From assembly GCF_001709345.1 (NCBI RefSeq), contig NZ_MDTQ01000001.1, forward strand, positions 3,913,422 to 3,977,421: 64,000 bases of DNA. Reading direction: 5' to 3'. A model generated the notes under the pieces. It was not told where the DNA came from. It saw only the letters and a list, made by a program, of their open reading frames with translations, and did no database searches. Position 1 is the stretch's first letter. Each line of letters starts with the position of its first letter. The position numbers and the translations under genes are program-made. This DNA is from Terasakiispira papahanaumokuakeensis (GTDB lineage: Bacteria; Pseudomonadota; Gammaproteobacteria; Pseudomonadales; Halomonadaceae). This document shows, one piece after another, positions 1 through 8,213 of this stretch.

Positions 1-179
1 GCTGGCGCACTATTAGCGCTTTAAGGTGCACCAAAGTGCGCCATCAGGGGTTGGCCGTTAGTGAACACTTGGGGCCAACCCTCTTGTTTGAGTGAAATCA
101 CCGGGCTTGGGTGAAATCATCGTGGATGATGAACCGGATCTTATTTTGCTGACTCATTGGCTATGCCAAGGACCCCGAC

Positions 180-998
180 ATGCATGAAGATTTTGCTGCT
201 AACCTGCGTTTGTTATGCAGCTATTACCGTTCTATTGCCGAAGTTTGTCGACGCTTAGATATCAATCGCCCTCAATTTAATCGTTATCTCAGTGGGCGTT
301 ATAAGCCTGCAGCCAATACGCTGCTTCAGATTTGTGATTTCTTTGGTTTGGAAACTGATGAAATTCTGTTACCTCATGCACAATTCAAACAATTAATTCA
401 GCAGCGCCCTAAAGCACAATCCGATGCCTCTGAAGCTAGGGCGGCGGGCCCGTCGATACTGCCTGAGAGTCTGATGAGTCAGGGCAGTGACGAGTTGGTG
501 CGTTATTTGGGGCACTACCATGAGTACTATATGTCGATGTCTCGCCCCGGCTTTGTGCTGCGTACCTTGATCCATCTGTATCGACAAGGCGATCGAGTGG
601 CTTATCAGCGTATTGAGCGTATGCCACCACATGAAGGGGGCAAGGTCTTTCATAACCGCTACTTTGGCTATGCCACCTTTCTGATCGACCGCATCTTCAT
701 GCTCGATTATGAATCCATTAACGGGTATGAAATGACGCAGACTATTTTATTTCCCAGTTTTAAAAGCCGTGTGACACGTTTGACAGGTTTGAAAATGGGG
801 GTCGCAGATAATAGCGAGCGCATGCCTTGTTGTGTCAGGGTCTTGTATGAACGTGTGGATGATCGTCTCTCTCCGCGTCAGGCGTTGTCGCAGTGCGATT
901 TGCTCCAGCGTGATGATCCCTCACTGAGTCGCGGCATATTAAATGCGATTAGCAATGATATGGGCCCCGATAATTGGCACTTCCGAGCTCGTTATTGA
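180..998 (+). CDS. XRE-family helix-turn-helix transcriptional regulator
   Basis: 272-residue protein. Residues about 18-64 form a Cro/CI-type helix-turn-helix: 'SIAEVCRRLDINRPQFNRYL' is followed by a conserved 'SGRYKPAANTLLQICDFFG' stretch typical of XRE proteins. The remaining ~200 residues show no motif I recognise; they are rich in aromatic and charged residues and could be a ligand-sensing domain. It is followed by the small membrane protein and symporter genes on the same strand after a 205-bp gap, so a role in controlling uptake is possible but not shown. The ATG at 180 is the only start that keeps the whole HTH. Family call is firm; target and ligand are unknown. Confidence 0.8.
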   Translation: MHEDFAANLRLLCSYYRSIAEVCRRLDINRPQFNRYLSGRYKPAANTLLQICDFFGLETDEILLPHAQFKQLIQQRPKAQSDASEARAAGPSILPESLMSQGSDELVRYLGHYHEYYMSMSRPGFVLRTLIHLYRQGDRVAYQRIERMPPHEGGKVFHNRYFGYATFLIDRIFMLDYESINGYEMTQTILFPSFKSRVTRLTGLKMGVADNSERMPCCVRVLYERVDDRLSPRQALSQCDLLQRDDPSLSRGILNAISNDMGPDNWHFRARY

Positions 999-1010
999 AT
1001 CAAGCTCTCT

Positions 1011-1089
1011 TTAACCCATAGCGCTTTAACCCATAAGGCTGTTAACCCATAGCGCTATTAACTCATCGAGCGGCTAATTCATAGGGCTG
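1011..1089 (+). repeat. Degenerate 15/16-bp tandem repeat after the XRE gene
   Basis: Five consecutive units resembling 'TTAACCCATAGCGCT' start 13 bp after the stop of the XRE gene: 1011-1025, 1026-1041, 1042-1057, 1058-1073 and 1074-1089. The last two are diverged. No open frame runs through them. They occupy much of the 205-bp gap to the next gene and look like slippage products. Confidence 0.75.
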
Positions 1090-1203
1090 AATCAGCGTTG
1101 CAGATTAATGAGCGGACGCCTATGGTTAGCCCCTTGCTCGCAGATGGCTCATAAGGATCCTCCTGTGGGTGATGACGATGTTCAGTCTTGAGGAATCACT
1201 CAG

Positions 1204-1431
1204 ATGAAACGAGGTGTAGTATTGCCCGCAACTGCGGTGGGTTGGAGCCTGCTATTGGCTTTTCTGGGCACTTTGATATTGGGTGTTTGGCCGGTGATCG
1301 GCTGGGTCAATCAGCAGCCCATGTGGTGGGGGTTGCCCGCCATACTGGTCTGGAGTTATGGCATTGTACTGGTCAGCTGTTTGGTGATGGCTTGGGCGAA
1401 TCGTGTGGTGGAGCAAGATGATGACCAGTAG
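1204..1431 (+). CDS. Small two-helix membrane protein, probable partner of the downstream symporter
   Basis: 75 residues with two hydrophobic segments (about 10-29 and 42-65), a short polar link containing 'NQQP', and an acidic tail 'EQDDDQ'. Small proteins of this shape (DUF3311/DUF997-like, YhdT type) are commonly encoded directly before sodium:solute symporter genes. Here the reading frame overlaps the symporter start by about 14 bp, which indicates translational coupling. The alternative frame over the same DNA gives a non-membrane sequence and is rejected. A GAGGA upstream of the ATG is a plausible ribosome binding site. Exact family assignment is tentative. Confidence 0.7.
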   Translation: MKRGVVLPATAVGWSLLLAFLGTLILGVWPVIGWVNQQPMWWGLPAILVWSYGIVLVSCLVMAWANRVVEQDDDQ

Positions 1432-2932
1432 CTTGCCCCTTTGGATTACCTTGTCTTATGTCGCCATTGCGATGGCCATTGGCTTGCATGCACGTCGCGG
1501 ACAATCAATGCAGTCGTTAGAGCAATGGGGGGTGGCGGGTCGTAGTATGGGGCCGGTGACGCTTTATCTGCTCATCGCGGCGGGTGGGGTGAGTGCTTAT
1601 ACCTTTATGGGTGCGCCAGGCTGGGCCTACAGTAAGGGCGTGCCGGTGTTTTATGTGGTGGTCTATTTAGCTTATTTGGCGATGGTCGCCTGGTACTGCG
1701 GCCCTCGTGTTTGGGCCTTTGGCGAACAATTTGGCCATGTGACGCAGGCCAGCGCGATCAGTGACCGTTATCAGAGCCCATTTTTGGGGGGGCTGTCTGC
1801 GTTGGTCATGTCTGTCGGCGCTTTAGCTTATGCCGTACTTCAGACCATCGGCTCGGCTTATATTCTTTCAGTGATGAGTGGCGGAGCGATCCCGGTTTGG
1901 GCGGGGGTCGTGGCCGTGCTGTGTTGTATTGCGGTCTATCTATTTATTGGTGGGCAAAGAGCCATTGGTCGTACCAATGCGTTTCAAGGGGCGCTGATGT
2001 TCAGTGTGGCCTGGGCCGTTGGGCTTTGGGCGGCTTATAGTGCCAATGGCACCGTGAACTTTGCGGCAGTATTTGAGCGGTTAAGTCGTGATCATGCCAC
2101 CTGGATGAGCTTGCCCGGAGAGGGCGGTAGCATGAGCTTCAGCTTCTGGACTACCTCTATCGTGGTGTCGATGTTTTCGTTTATGCCGCCGGTCTGGACA
2201 CAATGGATGAGTGCTGATTCAGCGCGGACGGTTCGGCGCAGTGCCACTTGGTTGCCGACGTATTATTTAGTCATTCTGCCCATGGTCATCGTTGGTTTTA
2301 TCGGCATTTATCGCCTGCCCGATTTGGTCCGGAGCGATACGGTAGTGCTTGAATATGCGATGCAGTTTCTGCCCATGTGGTTGGTCGGTTTGCTGGGAGC
2401 GGGCACACTGGCCGCCTCGATGTCTTCCAGTGAACCGTTTATTCACTCAGTGGCGCTGACCTATGGGAAAGATATTCTTCAGCCATTACTGCGTTTAAGC
2501 GATGAGGTTACCGCACGTTTAAGCCGCTGGTTAATCCTGCCGTTGATGGCCCTGATCGTGGGGCCTTTGGCGATTGCTGAGCCGGGGAGCCTGGTGATGA
2601 TCCTTTTGGTTGGACTCGGGTTTGCTTCTCAAGTGCTGCCTGCTTTTATCGGCATGTTCCTATGGCCCCGAGCCTCTAAAACTGGTGTGATCACTGGCAT
2701 TTTGGTCGGGTTTGTATTGACAACATTGTTCACGACGGTTTGGAAACATCCGCTCGGCATTCATGCTGGTTTCTGGGGGTTGATGTTGAATTTGCCCGTG
2801 TTTGTGGTGGTCTCTTTACTGACCCGCCCGGTTGACGCTTCTGTGACCACACGCTTCTTTCGCATTGCGGCGCCTCAGTGGTATCGGCGTCGTCAGGCAT
2901 TAGGTGAACTGGCGGGGGATTTAGAGCACTGA
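1418..2932 (+). CDS. Sodium:solute symporter (SSS family)
   Basis: About 504 residues, strongly hydrophobic, with roughly 13 predicted membrane helices. SSS hallmarks include an early 'GRSMGP' segment, a glycine-rich 'AAGGVSAYTFMGAPGWAYSKG' region, and 'GTLAASMSSSEPFIHSVALTYGKDI', which corresponds to the conserved ASMSS..N.S.....D segment of the family. It would import a small organic solute with Na+. I chose the ATG pair at 1418/1421, overlapping the small membrane gene, rather than the GTG at 1403. It lies upstream of the hydroxyproline genes, so an imino- or amino-acid substrate is plausible (inference). A 409-bp gap separates it from the epimerase gene, so it may be transcribed separately. 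Confidence 0.85.
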   Translation: MMTSSLPLWITLSYVAIAMAIGLHARRGQSMQSLEQWGVAGRSMGPVTLYLLIAAGGVSAYTFMGAPGWAYSKGVPVFYVVVYLAYLAMVAWYCGPRVWAFGEQFGHVTQASAISDRYQSPFLGGLSALVMSVGALAYAVLQTIGSAYILSVMSGGAIPVWAGVVAVLCCIAVYLFIGGQRAIGRTNAFQGALMFSVAWAVGLWAAYSANGTVNFAAVFERLSRDHATWMSLPGEGGSMSFSFWTTSIVVSMFSFMPPVWTQWMSADSARTVRRSATWLPTYYLVILPMVIVGFIGIYRLPDLVRSDTVVLEYAMQFLPMWLVGLLGAGTLAASMSSSEPFIHSVALTYGKDILQPLLRLSDEVTARLSRWLILPLMALIVGPLAIAEPGSLVMILLVGLGFASQVLPAFIGMFLWPRASKTGVITGILVGFVLTTLFTTVWKHPLGIHAGFWGLMLNLPVFVVVSLLTRPVDASVTTRFFRIAAPQWYRRRQALGELAGDLEH

Positions 2933-3072
2933 GTTGATGGTGCGTGGTATGAGGTCATCGCCTGATACCACGCGCTGTGAATCGTTTACGGACTTTGCTG
3001 CTTCTTGTGGTCTGTCGCATACGAAATCTGTCAAATTGTCTGTTTTGTAAGCTGTCATTCTTCGTTTTCTCT

Positions 3073-3143
3073 CCTCTCTTTTCTTTCTCTCCTCTCTTTC
3101 CTTTCTTTCCTCTCTTTCCTTTCTTTCCTCTCTTTCCTTTCTG
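3073..3143 (+). repeat. 18-bp polypyrimidine tandem repeat, four copies
   Basis: Copies at 3073-3090, 3091-3108, 3109-3126 and 3127-3143 of the unit 'CCTCTCTTTCCTTTCTTT'; copies 2 and 3 are identical and copy 1 differs slightly. Every base is pyrimidine until the final G, so the opposite strand is pure purine. Such tracts can form triplex DNA and vary in copy number. Confidence 0.9.
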
Positions 3144-3261
3144 TTATCGGTTTCCACGCCTGTTTTTTCTTTTGTTGTGCGTTTTGCTCTGTTGTGCCTG
3201 AGGTTGTTGGACAAACAAAACAGACGTTCATCTAAGAGATGACTTCACAAATGCTTTTGAA

Positions 3262-3278
3262 GATTGTATAAAATATAA
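3262..3278 (+). promoter_or_regulatory. Putative GntR operator, copy 1 (hydroxyproline epimerase promoter)
   Basis: 'GATTGTATAAAATATAA' lies 64 bp before the epimerase start. The exact reverse complement (17 of 17) is found at 8166-8182 in front of the FAD dehydrogenase gene. The core TTGTATA also forms half of a perfect palindrome at 7214-7223 before the GntR gene. Function as an operator is inferred from this distribution. Confidence 0.6.
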
Positions 3279-3341
3279 AAATTGCTCGATAATCGTAAAA
3301 GTGAGCGACAGACAAAATGACAATAATGAATAGGAGCGCCC

Positions 3342-4268
3342 ATGAAACGTGTGCATGTGATTGATTCTCATACTGGAGGAGAGCCAACGCGGTTAGTGAT
3401 GTCTGGCTTTCCTGTTCTGAAGGGGCAAACGATCGCGGCGCAGCGGGATGAGTTACGTGATGAGTATGATCATTGGCGTCGTGCCTGCCTGTTAGAGCCT
3501 CGTGGTCATGATGTCTTAGTCGGCGCTTTGTATTGTGACCCTGTGACCCCGGAGGCGACCTGCGGTGTGATTTTTTTTAATAACTCAGGGTATTTGGGCA
3601 TGTGTGGCCACGGCACGATTGGATTAGTGGCGTCTTTGTATCATTTGGGTCAGATCTCGCCGGGTGAGCATCTGATTGATACGCCTGTTGGTCCGGTAAC
3701 GGCTACGTTGCATGAGGATGGCGCGGTGACGGTATGCAATGTGCCGGCTTATCGCGCTCAGCAACAGGTGTCTGTTGATGTGCCAGGTTACGCGGTCGTC
3801 AAAGGGGATATTGCTTGGGGCGGCAACTGGTTTTTTTTGGTGAGTGAGCACGATTTCAATTTGACGTTAGATCAAGTCGACCCCCTGACCACTTTCACTT
3901 CAGCCATTAAGCAAGCGCTGGAAGATCAAGATATTCGAGGCGACGACGGTGGATTGATTGATCACATTGAGCTGTTTTCCGCTGATGATCAGGCCGATAG
4001 CCGTAACTTTGTCCTTTGCCCTGGGAATGCTTATGACCGTTCGCCTTGCGGAACAGGGACTAGTGCCAAACTGGCATGCCTAGCGGCTGATCAAAAACTG
4101 TCCCCAGGGGAACGCTGGGTTCAAGCGAGTATTACGGGGAGTCAGTTTGAAGGGCATTACCAAGTCGAGGGAGAGCGCATTCGCCCTTACATCACCGGAC
4201 GCGCTTACCTCAGTGCTGATGCGACCTTATTGATTGATGAGCAAGACCCCTTCGCCTGGGGTATTTAG
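3342..4268 (+). CDS. lhpA: 4-hydroxyproline 2-epimerase (proline racemase family)
   Basis: 308 residues. Proline racemase-like enzymes use two active-site cysteines as acid and base. Both are present: Cys88 in 'MCGHGTIG' and Cys236 in '[12 protein letters not shown]'. Two cysteines mark racemases/epimerases, whereas the trans-3-hydroxyproline dehydratases of the same family carry a Thr at the second position. It should convert trans-4-hydroxy-L-proline to cis-4-hydroxy-D-proline, the first step of bacterial hydroxyproline catabolism. The genes for the later steps follow on the same strand. The ATG at 3342 has AGGAG upstream, and the N-terminal '[14 protein letters not shown]' is the usual family start. 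The putative GntR operator lies 64 bp upstream. Proline racemase activity cannot be excluded from sequence alone, but the context favours hydroxyproline. Confidence 0.9.
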   Translation: MKRVHVIDSHTGGEPTRLVMSGFPVLKGQTIAAQRDELRDEYDHWRRACLLEPRGHDVLVGALYCDPVTPEATCGVIFFNNSGYLGMCGHGTIGLVASLYHLGQISPGEHLIDTPVGPVTATLHEDGAVTVCNVPAYRAQQQVSVDVPGYAVVKGDIAWGGNWFFLVSEHDFNLTLDQVDPLTTFTSAIKQALEDQDIRGDDGGLIDHIELFSADDQADSRNFVLCPGNAYDRSPCGTGTSAKLACLAADQKLSPGERWVQASITGSQFEGHYQVEGERIRPYITGRAYLSADATLLIDEQDPFAWGI

Positions 4269-4370
4269 ACGATAGCCGATCGTTGAGTATTTTGCGGATC
4301 AGTGTTTTTGAGTAAGCGCTGATTGAATGAAAAAGTTTTGATCAAGACAACCTGAAGGAACATAAACACA

Positions 4371-5312
4371 ATGACTGACAATATTTTTACTGGCTGCATT
4401 CCCGCGTTAATGACCCCTTGCACGGCTGACCGTAAACCGGACTATAACGCCTTGGTGGCAAAAGGGCGTGAGTTGATTGATGCCGGGATGAGTGCCGTTG
4501 TTTACTGTGGTTCTATGGGGGATTGGCCTTTATTGAGTGAAGCTGAGCGGCAGGAAGGCGTCGCTCAATTGGTCGCGGCAGGGATTCCGACGATTGTTGG
4601 GACCGGTGCTGTCAACAGTAAAGAAGCCGTTTCTCATGCCGCTCATGCCGCTCAAGTCGGGGCTGCCGGTTTGATGGTGATTCCGCGTGTTTTATCACGC
4701 GGAACATCTGTCGCCGCTCAGAAAGCCCATTTTTCAGCCATCTTGAAAGCAGCGCCCGAGCTGCCTGCCGTCATCTATAACAGCCCTTATTATGGGTTTG
4801 CAACACGTGAAGATTTGTTCTTTGCCCTTCGTGCAGAGCACCCGAACCTGATTGGCTTTAAAGAGTTTGGTGGGGCTGATGATCTGCGTTATGCCGCCGA
4901 AAATATCACCTCTAAAGATAATGATGTGACCTTGATGGTGGGTGTTGATACCAATGTGTTCCACGGTTTTGTGAATTGTGGGGCGACGGGTGCGATTACG
5001 GGGATTGGCAATGCCTTGCCGCGTGAAGTCCTGCAGTTAGTGGCGCTCAGTAAACAAGCGGCTCAGGGGGATGCAACGGCCCGTCGTCAAGCGCTGGAGC
5101 TGGAATCGGCATTGGCAGTGCTCTCTTCCTTCGATGAAGGGGCGGATCTGGTGCTCTATTACAAGCACTTAATGGTGCTCAATGGCGATACGGAATACAC
5201 CCTGCACTTTAATGAAACGGATGCCTTGAGCGAATCCCAGCGCCAATATGCTGAAAACCAATATGCGTTATTTCGTCAATGGTATGCCCAGTGGTCTAAA
5301 ACACTGGCCTAA
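4371..5312 (+). CDS. lhpC: DapA-family aldolase/deaminase, probable 1-pyrroline-4-hydroxy-2-carboxylate deaminase
   Basis: 313 residues with the DHDPS/N-acetylneuraminate lyase (beta/alpha)8 fold. The Schiff-base lysine is Lys164 in 'IGFKEFGG' and the catalytic tyrosine is Tyr136 in 'VIYNSPYYG'; the N-terminal part reads 'GCIPALMTPC'. Its position between the epimerase and a ketoglutarate semialdehyde dehydrogenase identifies it as the deaminase that turns the cyclic imine from D-hydroxyproline into 2-oxoglutarate semialdehyde plus ammonia. A stand-alone dihydrodipicolinate synthase is less likely in this context. The gap to the epimerase is 102 bp and the ribosome binding site is GAAGGA about 10 bp before the ATG. 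Confidence 0.88.
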   Translation: MTDNIFTGCIPALMTPCTADRKPDYNALVAKGRELIDAGMSAVVYCGSMGDWPLLSEAERQEGVAQLVAAGIPTIVGTGAVNSKEAVSHAAHAAQVGAAGLMVIPRVLSRGTSVAAQKAHFSAILKAAPELPAVIYNSPYYGFATREDLFFALRAEHPNLIGFKEFGGADDLRYAAENITSKDNDVTLMVGVDTNVFHGFVNCGATGAITGIGNALPREVLQLVALSKQAAQGDATARRQALELESALAVLSSFDEGADLVLYYKHLMVLNGDTEYTLHFNETDALSESQRQYAENQYALFRQWYAQWSKTLA

Positions 5313-5487
5313 AGATTCACTCAACGCGCTTAGCCAAAAGGCCTAGCGTGTGCGTTCGATGAGGCGATTTCAGTGCGGCTGGGTCGCCCTCTCTGCGACG
5401 GTTAATAGCTCAAACGCTGGGCTTATCACTGCTTTTGACGCTGTTTTTCTTCTTTTCTTTCTTTATTCCCACAGCACGGAGATGTCC

Positions 5488-7074
5488 ATGGCATTGGCAG
5501 GCAAACTTTTGATGGGTCAGCAGGCGATTCAAGGCTGTCGCGATATGATCTATGCGATTAATCCGGCCTCTAACGAGCGCCTTGAGCCGGGTTATGCCGG
5601 TGGCGATCAAACACACGTTGAGCATGCCTGTGCCTTGGCTTGGGAGGCATTTGATGCTTATCGTGAGACCTCGTTGGAACAGCGTGCATGCTTTCTAGAA
5701 GCGATTGCTGAACATATTGAAGCAATCGGCGATGTATTGATTGAGCGCGCCATGGCTGAGTCAGGTTTGCCTGAAGCTCGTTTACAAGGGGAGCGCGGGC
5801 GTACCTGCGGTCAGTTACGCTTGTTTGCTCAAACGGTTCGTGCGGGAGAGTGGCTGGATGTGCGTATCGACCCGGCTTTACCCGACCGTTCTCCTATGCC
5901 ACGTGCTGACTTACGCCAGCGTCATATTGCATTGGGGCCGGTGGTTGTATTTGGTGCCAGTAATTTTCCGTTGGCCTTTTCTGTCGCCGGGGGCGATACG
6001 GCTTCAGCTTTGGCTGCGGGTTGCCCGGTGATTGTGAAAGCGCATTCAGCCCACCCGGGGACCAGTGAGCTAGTGGGGCGTGCGATTCAAGCGGCCGTTA
6101 AGCAATGTAGACTGCCGGAGGGTGTGTTCTCTCTGATGTTTGGCTCGGGTCGTGAGGTGGGGCAGGCATTGGTCACTGACCCGCGTATCAAGGCCGTCGG
6201 CTTTACCGGATCTCGCCGTGGTGGAGAGGCGTTGCTGAAGGCAGCACAAGCCCGTCCCGAGCCTATTCCGGTTTATGCCGAAATGAGTGCCGTCAATCCG
6301 GTTTTCCCACTGCCTGACGCTTTGTCTTCGAATGCTACCGCACTGGGGCAAGCCTTTATCGGCTCATTGAATATGGGCGCTGGCCAATTTTGCACCAACC
6401 CTGGACTGGTCGTCGCGTTGAAAGGTGCGGATTTAGATGCCTTTGTGGCTTCTGCGGCGCAAGCGGTTCAAGCCAGTGGTACTCAAACAATGCTGACGCC
6501 GGGCATTTGCGAGGCTTATGAATCTGGCGTGAGCGCCTTAATTCATCATGAGCGGGCCACACGGATTGCACAAGGTCAGCGCAGTGACTGGCCTAATCAG
6601 TGTCAAACCGCCTTATTTATGGCCTCGGCAGAGGATTTTCTGGCGGATGCCTCTTTGCAGCATGAAGTCTTTGGGGCGACGTCTCTGATTGTGGCTTGCG
6701 ATGATGCGACCCAGTTGCAGCAGGTGGCTGAACACCTGGAAGGCCAGTTAACGGCGACGTTATTGATGACGGATGAAGACCTTGGCTCTGCTCGGGCATT
6801 ACTGCCCACGTTGGAGCGCAAAGCCGGACGCATTCTGGTGAATGGCTGGCCAACGGGCGTTGAAGTATGTGATGCCATGGTGCATGGCGGGCCTTTCCCA
6901 GCCACTTCTGACGCCCGGACAACGTCGGTTGGAACGGCCGCGATTAAGCGTTTCCTTCGTCCGGTGTGTTATCAGGACTTGCCCGATGCACTGCTACCTG
7001 AAGCCCTGAAAACCGAAAACCCTTTGGGACTCAATCGATTAGTGTCTGGTCAACGAGAAAGCGTGTCGGGTTAA
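5488..7074 (+). CDS. 2-oxoglutarate semialdehyde (2,5-dioxovalerate) dehydrogenase
   Basis: 528 residues, NAD(P)-dependent aldehyde dehydrogenase. Catalytic Cys302 lies in '[10 protein letters not shown]' and the general-base Glu265 in '[11 protein letters not shown]', both as in the ketoglutarate semialdehyde dehydrogenases of sugar-acid and hydroxyproline pathways. It performs the last step, giving 2-oxoglutarate for the TCA cycle. The open frame extends upstream to 5350, but that extension is unlike the family. I place the start at the ATG at 5488, six bases after a GGAG at 5478-5481; the ATG at 5482 abuts that site too closely. The C-terminus ends inside a 21-bp tandem repeat, so the last residues may be a recent addition. 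Confidence 0.9.
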   Translation: MALAGKLLMGQQAIQGCRDMIYAINPASNERLEPGYAGGDQTHVEHACALAWEAFDAYRETSLEQRACFLEAIAEHIEAIGDVLIERAMAESGLPEARLQGERGRTCGQLRLFAQTVRAGEWLDVRIDPALPDRSPMPRADLRQRHIALGPVVVFGASNFPLAFSVAGGDTASALAAGCPVIVKAHSAHPGTSELVGRAIQAAVKQCRLPEGVFSLMFGSGREVGQALVTDPRIKAVGFTGSRRGGEALLKAAQARPEPIPVYAEMSAVNPVFPLPDALSSNATALGQAFIGSLNMGAGQFCTNPGLVVALKGADLDAFVASAAQAVQASGTQTMLTPGICEAYESGVSALIHHERATRIAQGQRSDWPNQCQTALFMASAEDFLADASLQHEVFGATSLIVACDDATQLQQVAEHLEGQLTATLLMTDEDLGSARALLPTLERKAGRILVNGWPTGVEVCDAMVHGGPFPATSDARTTSVGTAAIKRFLRPVCYQDLPDALLPEALKTENPLGLNRLVSGQRESVSG

Positions 7075-7110
7075 CAAGAAAGCGTGTCTTGTTAACGAGA
7101 AAGTTAAAGC
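7050..7110 (+). repeat. 21-bp tandem repeat across the dehydrogenase stop codon
   Basis: Three imperfect units like 'TTAACAAGAAAGCGTGTCTTG' at 7050-7070, 7071-7091 and 7092-7110. The TAA stop at 7072-7074 lies at the beginning of the second unit, so the array spans the gene end. Confidence 0.8.
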
Positions 7111-7213
7111 ATACTGGCATGACGCTCCGATGCTGATGCGATTGTGATGATTGAACGCTATCGGGGCGTGCATGCGGTCAAGCAAGTATTGATGGTGCCT
7201 ATCAGTCTCTGGT

Positions 7214-7223
7214 TTGTATACAA
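7214..7223. promoter_or_regulatory. Palindrome TTGTATACAA before the GntR gene, putative autoregulatory operator
   Basis: Perfect 10-bp palindrome 34 bp before the GntR start. It shares the TTGTATA core with the 17-bp motif at 3262-3278 and 8166-8182. Dyad-symmetric sites of this kind are typical for GntR dimers. Assignment is inferred. Confidence 0.55.
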
Positions 7224-7256
7224 TGTGCAAAAACCTGACTGAATGGATTGAACTTC

Positions 7257-7913
7257 ATGCCTGCCTACAAAACACGTGCGCAATATGTTGCCGATGATCT
7301 TCGCCGCCGGATTTTGGCAGGTGAGTTTCCGGGAGGCACTCAGCTCCGGCAGGATGCATTGGCGCAGGATTATGACGTCAGCCGGATTCCTGTTCGTGAG
7401 GCGCTATTGGCACTGGAGTCTGAGGGATTAGTGGAATTTCACCCTCACCGCGGTGCTTTTACGACAGAGCTTTCGGTGGCCAAAATCCGGGAGTTATTTG
7501 AATTACGCGTCTTGTTGGAGACGTATATTCTGCGCCAGGCCATTGAGCATTTAACGGATCAAGACCTCGATAAAGCTGAAGATATTTTGCTGAAGTATGA
7601 CGAAGCTTTAAATTCGGGTGGGCAGATTGATAATTGGAGTGAGTATAACTTCGCCTTTCATGAGGCGCTTTATGCCCCCGCCGATCTGCCTGAGACCCTG
7701 GCGCTGATCAGCCAGTTGAATACCAAGTCTGATCGCTACATCCGCATGCAGTTGTTGTATACCCAGGAAATTGAAAAAGCCGAGCAGGAGCATCATGGGC
7801 TATTAGCGCTGGCGCGTGAACGGCAAGCGGAAGCCGCCTGTGAGTTATTGAAAAAACATATTCACGAAGCCTGTGAAGGCATCGTGTCGGTCTTGGAAAA
7901 ACCTGTCACGTAA
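7257..7913 (+). CDS. GntR-family regulator with FCD effector domain
   Basis: 218 residues from the ATG at 7257; a TTG at 7248 in the same frame is less likely. Residues about 5-70 form the winged HTH, with 'QDALAQDYDVSRIPVREAL' and 'ESEGLVEFHPHRGAF'. The remainder is an alpha-helical FCD domain, with 'IRELFELRVLLE' and 'FHEALYAP' contributing the usual metal/effector-binding helices. It sits inside the hydroxyproline cluster and most likely represses the cluster until an intermediate binds. Related TTGTATA-type sites occur in its own promoter and in front of the epimerase and dehydrogenase genes. The effector is unknown. Confidence 0.87.
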   Translation: MPAYKTRAQYVADDLRRRILAGEFPGGTQLRQDALAQDYDVSRIPVREALLALESEGLVEFHPHRGAFTTELSVAKIRELFELRVLLETYILRQAIEHLTDQDLDKAEDILLKYDEALNSGGQIDNWSEYNFAFHEALYAPADLPETLALISQLNTKSDRYIRMQLLYTQEIEKAEQEHHGLLALARERQAEAACELLKKHIHEACEGIVSVLEKPVT

Positions 7914-8213
7914 GGTGACGGGCTGTGCTGATATAAGCCAATCCCGCTACACGCCGACCCCCAGAGGTCTGGTGGGAAAGGCGTTTTCATCATTCTGGTG
8001 TTGATTATTGTTAACCTTCTTTTCTCGCAGCTGGCATTCGTTTGAGCTGGCTGCGACGTCCTAACCCTTTCTGGGCGCCGCTTAGCTCGAGCGGGTCGTC
8101 GTGAGTGCCTCCCCCTCTTTGATCGTTTTATTGAATCCAGTTGTTGATGCCGTCCTCTTGATATCTTATATTTTATACAATCGACAAAGCGAATAATAAA
8201 AAAAGGACCTGTT
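7914..8213. other. Intergenic region before the FAD dehydrogenase gene
   Basis: 300 bp with no gene. It contains an imperfect stem-loop near 8025-8056 (arms TCGCAGC and GCTGCGA) without a following T run, and at its right end an AT-rich promoter-like segment with the putative GntR operator at 8166-8182. AAAAGGA precedes the ATG at 8214. Confidence 0.6.
8166..8182 (-). promoter_or_regulatory. Putative GntR operator, copy 2 (FAD dehydrogenase promoter)
   Basis: Plus strand reads 'TTATATTTTATACAATC', the exact reverse complement of the 17-bp motif at 3262-3278. It lies 31 bp before the dehydrogenase start. Function is inferred. Confidence 0.6.

Larger units (their letters stand above)
2933..3341. 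other. Intergenic region before the hydroxyproline epimerase gene
   Basis: 409 bp without a credible gene. Open frames on both strands here are low-complexity (Phe/Leu/Ser or Arg/Glu/Lys runs) and are created by the pyrimidine tandem repeat. The right half is AT-rich and holds the putative GntR operator at 3262-3278. An AGGAG lies shortly before the ATG at 3342. Confidence 0.7.

Noticed and set aside
2921..3235. Open frames on both strands over the pyrimidine repeat
   Set aside because: Low-complexity Phe/Leu/Ser or Arg/Glu/Lys products created by the repeat; no family features.
5350..5487. N-terminal extension of the ketoglutarate semialdehyde dehydrogenase
   Set aside because: Unlike the family, and a good GGAG-to-ATG arrangement supports the start at 5488.
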